Assembly: GCA_963764825.1 (NCBI GenBank)
Contig: CAVXUA010000003.1
Location: 186,001-250,000 of the forward strand
Source: JAZGGS01 sp963764825
Lineage (GTDB): Bacteria; Bacteroidota; Ignavibacteria; Ignavibacteriales; Ignavibacteriaceae
Length of the DNA stretch: 64,000 nt
Reading direction: 5' to 3'
This document shows positions 55,796 through 64,000 of this stretch, in pieces. Below the pieces are notes generated by a model. That model made no database searches, was not told the origin of the DNA, and saw only the letters and a list, made by a program, of their open reading frames with translations. The stretch's first letter is position 1. Every line of letters begins with the position of its first letter. The translations under genes and the position numbers were made by a program.

Positions 55796-58332
55796 TTACT
55801 TCATCAACATAAGTTTTCTTGTTTGAACAAAATCACCTGCTGTTAAAGTATACACGTAAACACCACTAGCTAACTTGCCAGCATCAAAAGTAACTTCGTA
55901 AGCACCAGGTGCTCTTTGTTCATTTACTAAAGTTGCTACTTCATTACCAAGAATATCAAATACTTTTAGTGATACAAATTCACTTTGCGGAATTGAAAAT
56001 TTAATTCTGGTAGATGGGTTAAATGGATTCGGATAAGTTTTGTTCCAAACCATAACTAGTTACTGTGCTTAACTCTTCGCCATTTTCATTCATCACTTTG
56101 TTTACCGAATTCTGAGCCTCATCACCATATAGTTGAGGGAGTTCAACAACATTTCCATCAGCAAGAGCAACAAATAATCCAAAAGCTTCACCATTTTGAT
56201 TTCCGGAAGGATTTAAGAATCCTGAAGCGAACACAACTGCCGAATTGCCACCTAATCCTCTTAAATCAGCACCCCATACACCAACTACTGAAAAGTTGGG
56301 CCACGGAGTTGTAATTACAATCCAGTTGTTCCAGGCCCTTAAAGATAGATAATTACTTATGTCGCCATAAGCAACATTTTTGAGATAAATACCCAAGACC
56401 AAAAATATTAACAGTTGGGGCATCGGTTGAGCCATGGACTGCAAATAAATCAACTTTATTACTGTTATTGCTTTGTTCTCTTGCCTCATCCTTTGCAAAT
56501 AGTGTGAAATGAAATATCTCTTCCATCTGGATTAGGAGCAAAACCTGATGGATCAACCACACCGTTTGCAAGTGCAACATAAGTACCGCCACTTGCAAAT
56601 TGAACTACAAAGATTTTTAATTGTATCATTTACAGAAGTGCTGTTGCCGGGAGCAACACCAATGTTAATATCAACACCAGCAGGCACATCAATGTATGGA
56701 GTTGCAGTTCTGAATGCAAAATTATCAAGGGCAAGTGTTCCATTTAAATAAACATCAACTTCACTTGCAAGTGGATCTGCAGCATTATGAATAACCTGCA
56801 ATCTTGCAAAGGGTTCTATTGCAGGAAATTCAACAACATTACCATCAGGCAATGCTGCAAACAAACCAAACGGCGCACCATTTTGGTTCCCGGATGGATC
56901 CAGGAAACCAGACGCAAATACAACCGCTGCACCGCCACCTAATCCTGAAAGATCAGCTTCAAAGGAAGCGACTATTGTGTTGTTATTATTACCGGGTGTA
57001 ATATCTAATATGTAACTGTTTGCCCAAACCCTAATGTAATTAGTAATATCACCGTAAGCAGCATCATCTACAATTGTTGCTACATTTCTGGCGATTACAT
57101 CAACAGTTGGTGCATCAGTTGAGCCATGTAAAACAATAAAATCTACTTTATTATTGCTATATCCGCTTTCACGAATTCCGTCTTTAGCAAAAATAGTAAA
57201 TGAAATATCTCTTCCATCAGGATTTGGAGCGAAACCGGAAGGATCAACTACACCATTTGCTACTGCAACGTAAGTTTCACCTTCTTCAAACTGAACAGGA
57301 AAGTTTTTAATAGTATCATTTACAGATATGCTGTTGCCAGGGGCAACACCAATATTCAATGTAACTCCAGCAGGGACATCTATAAATGGAGTTGCTGTGC
57401 GGAATGCAAAATTATCTAAGGTTAAAGCTACCATTAATATATACATCAACTTCATTTGCAATTGGATCTGCAGCATTGTGAATTACTTGTAATCTTGCTG
57501 TGGGAACAATCAGAGGAAACTCAACTACATTACCATCCGGTAATGCAGCAAAAATTCCAAAAGCTGCGCCATTTTGATTAGCAGATGGATTTAAAAATCC
57601 GGAAGCAAAAACAACTGCAGCACCACCACCTAATCCTGTTAAGTTTGCATCAAATTTAGCAACAATAGTGTTATTATTGTCTCCCGGTGTAACTTTAATA
57701 TATATTGTCTTGCTAATAGTCTTTTATAATTTGTTATATCGCCATAAGCAGCGTTGTTTACAATTCTCCTACCCCAGCCAAAGAAATCTGCACCATCCGA
57801 AACTTCACTTACTTCTTCTGTTTCCGTTAAATCCAAACGCAACATTTTGATAAACTCTTTTTGCAATAATATCAACTGTGGGTGCATCTGTTGCACCATG
57901 TAAAACTATAAAATCTACTCCCCAGGATCTGTTGCCCTCTTCACGAATATTATCTTTAGCAAAAAGGGTAAAGGAAATTTCTCTACCATCAGGATTTGGA
58001 GAAAATGAATTTGGATCTAAAACTCCGTTTGCAACTGCTACATATGTTTCATTTTCCTCAAGAATAACCTGGAAATTTTTAAGAGTATCGTTAACGGAAG
58101 TGCTATTTCCAGGAGCAATTCCGATGTTAAGTGTTACTCCTGCAGGTAGATCAATAAAAGGAGTCGCTGCACGAAATGCAAAATCATCAAGTGCAAGATT
58201 TCCATTAACATATACATCCACTTCCTGTGCTGCAGGATCAGCAGCATTATGAATAATTTGAATTCTTGCTGTTTGGGCAAGAGAGGCTGAAATTCCCAAC
58301 AAGAAAATCAGCGAAAAGATGAATCTTTTCAT
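55796..58332 (-). CDS. T9SS-secreted protein with three DUF4397 repeats (many frameshifts)
   Basis: About 845 residues when six or seven breaks are joined (near 57850, 57690, 57450, 56590, 56500, 56380, 56045). A signal peptide ends at ASLAQ. Three repeats each have R(I/L)QVIHNAADP, LALDNFAFRTATP, NIGVAPGNSTSVNDT, FIVLHGSTDAPTVDV and LSGLGGGAAVVFASGF-type strands, followed by a T9SS sorting domain (NPFNPSTRIKFSIPQ to TRKLMLMK). It is clearly a paralogue of the two-repeat protein at 47948. The upstream Shine-Dalgarno sequence is GGAGGA. The repeats themselves may raise the assembly error rate here. Confidence 0.82.
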
Positions 58333-58482
58333 AAGTCCTCCAAATAGATTATTATTGAATTAGTTTGTTAATACACCTTATTCATAACAATTCCGATTTG
58401 TTTAAAGTTCAATCTTTGCTTTTAAATAGCTATAATTTTTTGGGAAATGTTATACCAAGTCAAGCGGCAAGATTTTATTGAG

Positions 58483-59854
58483 TCAGGGAGGATGAATTAA
58501 ATATAAATTATTCTTGGGAGAAATCTTTACATACTTTTCAACATCAAATTTTCGTTTTGCACCATTACGATTCATATATCTTATTTTACCATAAACAGGT
58601 CTTTCAGCCCAGGCTCTATCGTGCACACCACCAATTGCCCAGGCACAGCCGGTATATCCATTCGGGTCTCTTCCATCAAGTTCATATTTATCATTTAAAT
58701 AGATGGCGATCTTTAAAGCTTCTTCAGGAGATTTACTCCACTCAAGAATTTTCTTTGCCCAATACATTCGCATATAACCATGCAATTTACCTGTGTTTAC
58801 TAATTCATTTTGAGCAGCATTCCATAAATCTTCATGAGTTTTTGCTTCTTCAAATTTCTTTAATGAGTAAATAAATTCTCTTTCATCTTTTTTATGATCA
58901 TTTAAAGTTTTCTTTGCCCAGTCAGGAAAACCATTAAATGAATCGTAATCAGAATTATAATAACAAAAATTATCTGAAAGCTCCCTTCTTACAATTAATT
59001 CTTCTAAAAATGATTCTGCGGAAGGATGATCGCCCAAACCATTTACAATTAATGCAACACGCTGTGCGGAAATCTGTCCAAAGTGTAAATAAGGTGAAAG
59101 ATTTGAAAGCACATCTGCATTCGGATCGTTTCTCAACTCATCATAATTATCAAATTTATTTTCAATGAAATTCTTTTAAAGTTTTATTTGCGGCTTTTTC
59201 GCCGGGCTTAATCCAATCAACAGGTTTAACACTTTTCATCTACTTTTAATGAAGAATAAACTTTTCCCCAATCAATTTTATTTGAAGAAAGTGCTGTGCT
59301 GCTCTTCATCTTTTTGAGTTTTGGAAATTCATCTAAAAATTCCGGAAGGTTTTTGTGAATTTTAGGGCGGATTGTGTAAGCACCAAACTCCTGTTTTTGG
59401 GAAACATAAAAGCAAGGGACAACATTGTGTGCATCAACTTCATAAAAAGGAATGTTTATTTTTTTTGCAATTTCATTTTTCCACTTTCTTTTAATTTTCA
59501 GCGGATCAAAATCTGAAACTAAATTGCTTGCTTTGTTATCATTAATAAATTTTGGAATTTCATCAGCAGGATTCCCAAGTAAAATAAAAACGGAATGTTG
59601 TATTTTTTTAATTCTTTTTCAACTTCAATCAATCCTTTTAGCATAAAATCATATTGGCGCAAAGTTGCGTCTAAAAATTTAGGAACAAGAGAAAAAACAA
59701 CAACAAGTCTTTTTTCTTTTCAAAAGCCAATTGCTGGGCAAACAATAAAGCCCAATTGTCATGAACTCTTTGATCACGGCTCATCCAGTATATTACCGGA
59801 CCATTGGTTTCAGTTCCTTTTTTAAGAAGCCTTATTCTGTTATTCGTTTATCAT
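58483..59854 (-). CDS. phrB: Class II CPD photolyase (frameshifts)
   Basis: Repairs UV-made cyclobutane dimers using light and FADH-. The C-terminal two thirds are clean: SNLSPYLHFGQISAQRVAL, the class II signature GKLHGYMRMYWAKKILEWS, and NDKYELDGRDPNGYTGC, AERPVYGKIRYMN. The N-terminal antenna half (VIYWMSRDQRVHDNWALLFA, NIPFYEVDAHNVVPC) is broken near 59150, 59230, 59595, 59715 and 59840. The start is the ATG at 59852-59854. About 455 residues in total. It is divergent from a TonB receptor gene and belongs with the light-stress genes upstream. Confidence 0.9.
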
Positions 59855-59921
59855 AAAAATTTTGATGAACTATTTACTAATTTTGAGTGTTAAGTATAGA
59901 TAATTTAAACGGATAAAAGTA

Positions 59922-62198
59922 ATGAAGAGTTCAATTTTAATTTTATTAGTAAGTGTTTACAGCTTGGTTTCCTTTGCACAGGAAAACAATATTACAATTT
60001 ATGGTAAAGTTGTTGATAAATTTACTCAGCAGCCATTGCCCGGGGCAAATGTGCTTGTTGTAAATACAAATTTTGGTGCTTCAACGGATTTGAACGGAAA
60101 GTTTGAAATTAAAAATCTTCCTGCTGGTGAATATCAATTAAGAGCTTCAATTTTAGGTTATACGAAGTGTAACAAAAACCGATGTGATGGTAATGAGCGG
60201 TTTTGCTTCAGAAGTTATTTTTGAATTGGAAGAAGAAGCAATCGAACTGGAAGATGTTGTTGTTAAAAGCGATTTCTTTGAAAGCAGCAGACTCGATTTA
60301 ATCAGCACAAGAGGTTTCAGTAATGAAGAAATACGAAGAAGCCCCGGTGCCTTTGAAGATGTGATAAGAGCGCTTTCAATTTTGCCCGGAGTTGCGCAAG
60401 CCGATGCAGGAAGAAATGATTTAGTGGTCCGCGGCGGCGCACCCTCTGAAAATCTTTACCTGATTGATGGATATAAAGTCCAAAACATAAATCATTTTGG
60501 AACGCAGGGTGCAACGGGAGGACCGCTTAAGTTATATCAATCTTGATTTTGTCAGCGGCACATCTTTTTCCACCGGCGGGTTTTCTGTAAACAATGGAGA
60601 TAAGCTTTCATCATCACTTTCAATTGATTTACGAAACGGCAGGCAGGATCGTATTGGAGGTAAAGCAACTATTTCCGCATCGCAATTCGGTTTAAATGTT
60701 GAGGGACCAATTTCAAACAGTTCGCAGTTTATTTTTTCTGCACGAAGAAGCTATCTTGATTTTATTTTTAAAGCTGCTGATTTTTCATTCGTTCCCGAAT
60801 ACTGGGATATTTTAGGTAAAGCGGATTTCGAAATTGATAACAGCAACTCACTTTCAATCCTTTTAATCTCTGCAATTGATAACATTAGTTATTTTAATGA
60901 TACGGAGGATCAGCGGTATGATAATGCAAGAATTATAGGCAGCGAGCAATTGCAGTATCTTGCAGGAATAAAATACAGGCATTTGATTGATAACGGTTTT
61001 ATTAGTTTATCACTCAGCAGAAATTTTGTTGATTATGATACACAGCAGCGCGATTCGCTTTTAGTTCCGGTTTATTTGAATAAATCAAAAGAGAAGGAAA
61101 ATACGTTTAATGCAGAATTAACTTACAAGCTTTCAAATAAATCGGATATTACTTTCGGTGGTGATGTTAAACTGATTGATTTTAGTGCAAACATTCTTTT
61201 GCCCAAATACACTTCAACTTTTGGTGATTCACTGCAAACTACGGCTCTGGATACGAGCACCACTTATTACAAAAGCGCTGTGTATTTAAATTACAACACA
61301 GTAATCTTTGGATAAATTTATTACAAACCTTGGCGTTAGGGGAGATTACTTTAGTGTTTTGGAAAAGAAATTTTATTTCAGCCCGCGCATTTCTTTATCA
61401 TATTTACTAAGCGATATAACCCGAATAAATTTCAGCGCTGGAATTTATTATCAATCACCTTCATATCTCTGGCTTGTTGGCGATGCAAACAACACTAATT
61501 TAAAAAACATGCGTGTTAATCAATTTATTCTTGGTTTCGATCATTACGTTAGTGCAGATGCTTTATTTAAAGTTGAAGGATTTTATAAAGATTATTCTGA
61601 TTATCCTGTCAGCTTAACTAGAACATATCTAACTCTTGCAAATACAGGTGCAGGTTTTGGCGATGAAAATTATGAATCTTTCGGCTTAGAACCATTAATT
61701 TCTGCAGGAAATGGAAAAGCAAGAGGAGTTGAGTTTTCACTTCAGAAAAAATTATCCGATACTCCTTATTATGGAATTGCAAGTTTAACATACAGCATTG
61801 CAGATTACGCTGCGCTTGATAAAATTGAAAGAACCGGTTCTTATGATCAAACATGGATTATAAGTTTGAGTGGCGGCTACAAATTAAGCACAGAGTGGGA
61901 AGCCAGCCTTAAATTCCGTTACTCAACAGGACGACCGTACACACCTTACACGTCAAATGGAACCCAAAACATAAGTGATTACAATTCTCTGCGGTTTCCT
62001 GTTAATCATAGTTTGGATTTAAGAGTTGATAAACTATGGTTCTTTAGTGGCTGGAGTTTAATTACTTATATTGATATTCAAAACATTTATAACCGTAAAA
62101 ATATTACTAGCGTTCGGTGGGATGTAAGAACCCAAACTCCAGAGTTTAATGAAGCAATTGGGATTTTACCTTCAATTGGTATTAGTGCGGTTTTTTAG
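59922..62198 (+). CDS. TonB-dependent receptor (frameshifts)
   Basis: Outer-membrane active transporter, about 760 residues when joined near 60170, 60530 and 61305. After a signal peptide (about 1-20) comes a carboxypeptidase-like domain (ITIYGKVVDKFTQQPLPGAN, GEYQLRASILGYT), then a plug domain (LSILPGVAQADAGRNDLVVR, GGAPSENLYLIDG) and a barrel that ends NEAIGILPSIGISAVF with a final aromatic residue. No SusD partner is adjacent, which argues against a polysaccharide system; the substrate (iron complex, cobalamin or other) cannot be told. Confidence 0.87.
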
Positions 62199-62395
62199 TC
62201 GAGTTGTAAAACCCGTTGATTTCATTATTCCCGCTTGGTCCAAATCACACTTATACTTAAAATTCATCCAATCGAACTAATTAAACAATCAATTTGTTCA
62301 ATAAGTAAATAATTAAAAAATATGAGAAATTATGTCGTTAAAAGAAAAAATTTAAAGGATTAACAAAGTCTATCTGGGCAGATGGAGTAATCAAT

Positions 62396-62937
62396 ATGAA
62401 AAAAATATATGCAGTAGTAATTGTTCTTTTATTATCCACGCCATTTTCAATTGCCCAAGAGCAGACTTTTGATGATCTTAAATCCCTTGATCTGCTAGTC
62501 GGCGAATGGAAAGGACAGCTTGAGTATCTTAATTACAGCGAAAATACTACACGAGTTAAATTGCCGACAAATCTTTATTGTAATAAAACGGAGCTTGGTG
62601 AAGCCATAACATTAAACTATGTTTTTCAAGATCCGGGATATAAGGTAGAAAATATTCAGTTGCTCACCCTTAATAAAATGGGTCAGCTTGTCTTAACAAT
62701 CGTTGATGGTGGTATTGCAAAAAGTAGTGTTTTATATGTAAAATCGAATGAAACGAATAATGGTAAAACATCAACATGGTCTTTTTTGAATCAGGCTATG
62801 ATAATAACCAGCCAGCTCTTATTCGCTATACAATAAATTTATCAGCCTCAACTTTAATATCTTTAAAGGAAGTAAAATATGATGATGGGGAGTTTACATT
62901 TCGAAATCAAATTAAATTAAATAGAGTTAATAATTGA
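62396..62937 (+). CDS. Exported hypothetical protein, lipocalin/DUF1579-like (frameshift)
   Basis: About 180 residues. A signal peptide ends at FSIAQ. A start such as DLKSLDLLVGEWKGQLEYLN resembles the DUF1579/lipocalin-like G-x-W strand. An indel near 62785 joins KTSTWSF to DNNQPALIRYTINLSAST and a final EFTFRNQIKLNRV. The fold is probably a small beta barrel. Glutathione peroxidase follows 38 bp downstream. The function is unknown. Confidence 0.65.
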
Positions 62938-62975
62938 AAAATTAGAAAAAGTAATACAAATTAAGGAACAAAATT

Positions 62976-63524
62976 ATGAACATATTAATGATTGCCTTAA
63001 CTGCAGCCTCGCTTTTTAGTTCGTCTTCTTCAAATGATTCAGCAAATATTAGTGAGTTTACCGTAAAAGATATAAATCTGAAAGAAGTAAAACTATCCGA
63101 CTATAATGGGAAAGTGTTGCTTATTGTAAACGTAGCCAGCAAATGTGGTTTTACCTCACAATACGAAGGTTTACAAAGAATTTATGAAATGTATAAAGAT
63201 CAAGGATTTGAAGTATTAGGTTTTCCTTGTAATGATTTTGGCGGACAGGAGCCTGGTACAAATGAAGAGATTAAAAACTTCTGCTCACTAAATTATAATG
63301 TTACCTTCCCTATGTTTGATAAAGTTCATGTAAAGGGAGATGAAAAAGCACCTCTCTTTGATTTGTTGACAGATAATTCCGTAACTGGAAAGTCCTCTAT
63401 TAAGTGGAACTTTGAAAAATTCATAATTGATAAAGAAGGAAACATTGTTGACCGTTTCAGAAGTACAACAAAACCAGATAGCAAGAAAATAGCTTTACTG
63501 ATAGAAAAAGAGTTAAACAAATAA
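62976..63524 (+). CDS. Glutathione peroxidase family protein (thioredoxin-dependent type likely)
   Basis: 182 residues. The catalytic residues are Cys57 (VASKCGFT), Gln91 (FGGQEPG), and Trp144-Asn145 (IKWNFEKF). Cys85 (FPCNDF), together with Cys57, fits the cysteine-type enzymes that use thioredoxin. The N-terminal 20 residues are hydrophobic and then Ser-rich, suggesting export. It reduces lipid or hydrogen peroxides. The next gene starts only 1 bp after its stop codon, so an operon is likely. Confidence 0.9.
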   Translation: MNILMIALTAASLFSSSSSNDSANISEFTVKDINLKEVKLSDYNGKVLLIVNVASKCGFTSQYEGLQRIYEMYKDQGFEVLGFPCNDFGGQEPGTNEEIKNFCSLNYNVTFPMFDKVHVKGDEKAPLFDLLTDNSVTGKSSIKWNFEKFIIDKEGNIVDRFRSTTKPDSKKIALLIEKELNK

Positions 63525-63525
63525 A

Positions 63526-64000
63526 ATGACAACAATAATATTTTTAACGGTTATGAGTCTAATAATGAATGGTGAAACAGTAATATTTAATTTCAATTCT
63601 CCCACAACTTCAGGTGAATGGACAGCAGTAAATGATGTTGTTATGGGAGGTGTTTCAAACAGCCAGTTTGAGATAAACGAGGATAGCACTGCTAAATTTT
63701 CCGGAACGGTTTCCCCCGATAACAATGGCGGCTTTGCTTCTGCCAGAGCTTCATTAATAAATGAATTCAAAGATTTTGAAGGAGCTATAATTCGCGTTAA
63801 GGGTGATGGTAACATTTATAGTTTAAGATTTAGAACAGACATAAATTTTGACGGAATTTCTTATCAGGCAAAGTTCAAAACGGAACTTGGCGAATGGAAG
63901 GAATATAAAATATCCGTTGAGCGACTTTAAGCCAACTTTTAGGGGAAAGATTCTTTCCGACAAACCTAAACTTGAATCAAAAAATATAAAACAAATCGGG
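63526..64000 (+). CDS. CIA30 family protein (frameshifted, 3' end outside the window)
   Basis: Visible product of about 158 residues: ATG at 63526, a short hydrophobic start, then a jelly-roll domain with EWTAVNDVVMGGVSNSQFEI, FSGTVSPDNNGGFASARASL and YSLRFRTDINFDGISYQAKF. This is the NADH:ubiquinone oxidoreductase complex I intermediate-associated protein 30 fold. An indel near 63925 leads to SDFKPTFRGKILSDKPKL, typical of the family, and the frame runs out at the window end. The role in bacteria is unknown. It shares a transcript with glutathione peroxidase. Confidence 0.82.

Noticed and set aside
57878..58252. Plus-strand 124-codon frame across a DUF4397 repeat
   Set aside because: It is the antisense of a repeat coding strand and recurs at each repeat for that reason.
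47948..58332. CRISPR array suggested by regular repetition
   Set aside because: The repeats are long, protein-coding DUF4397 units and not 20-40 bp repeats with unique spacers. No cas genes were seen.
62976..63524. Selenoprotein glutathione peroxidase
   Set aside because: The catalytic codon encodes Cys (TGT), with no in-frame TGA at that place.

Overview
The window looks like a chromosomal segment from a low-GC member of the Bacteroidota/Chlorobi group, most likely an Ignavibacteria-like heterotroph. The main sign is type IX secretion (T9SS) C-terminal sorting domains with the motif NYPNPFNPST. Supporting signs are a TonB-dependent receptor, Bacteroidota-style gene content and some TAnnTTT-type -10 elements. 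No photosynthesis genes are visible. By my reading, about half of the genes (roughly 32 of 67, essential gyrA among them) carry one or more single-base indels. Many are in A or T runs, so most are probably residual sequencing or assembly errors and not real pseudogenes. Such genes are annotated as one locus with the breaks stated.

Layout. 1-7.2 kb: gyrB (5' partial), gyrA, hemL and a secreted 5'-nucleotidase. 7.4-13.5 kb: a saccharopine dehydrogenase-like gene, a small outer-membrane protein, DUF5996, DUF3179 and a Rieske plus glutamate-synthase-domain oxidoreductase. 13.7-18.2 kb: hemH, then a PduS-like RnfC-family protein and a PduT-like microcompartment shell protein with no other shell genes nearby, then a zinc-ribbon protein, a NifX-like protein and dCMP deaminase. 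18.2-25.9 kb: an EamA transporter, an overlapping sigma/anti-sigma/YbjQ operon, DUF493, a geranylgeranyl-reductase-like enzyme, a rhodanese-DUF6132-DUF2892-DUF302-thioredoxin operon and a POT peptide transporter. 26.2-32.5 kb: DinB-like, SRPBCC, EamA, a K+ channel, an FAD-linked oxidase, an XRE regulator with its membrane partner and a perfect palindromic operator, and tRNA-Lys.

32.8-39.3 kb is a phosphonate cluster: CDP-alcohol transferase, LysE-type exporter, PEP mutase fused to a nucleotidyltransferase, phosphonopyruvate decarboxylase, and a PntC-PhnW fusion. Together these should make CMP-activated 2-aminoethylphosphonate for attachment to a lipid or glycan.

39.5-63.9 kb is dominated by surface, redox and light-stress genes. 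A carotenoid operon (crtI, crtB, CrtYcd cyclase, Rieske oxygenase, methyltransferase, CrtU-like desaturase/methyltransferase, DUF2141) predicts an aromatic, possibly further oxidised, carotenoid. About 3.3 kb beyond the start of crtI lies a CarH/LitR-type B12-binding MerR regulator. It is divergent from a fasciclin gene that precedes an ECF sigma factor. The two divergent promoters carry the same heptamer TAGACAA in the same register of a 17-bp spacer, a good candidate for the regulator's operator. SRPBCC, lipocalin, ferritin-like, DUF427, flavin reductase and class II photolyase genes follow, which makes a plausible light-response regulon. Two paralogous T9SS-secreted DUF4397-repeat proteins, a TonB receptor, glutathione peroxidase and a CIA30-like gene (cut by the window end) complete the region.
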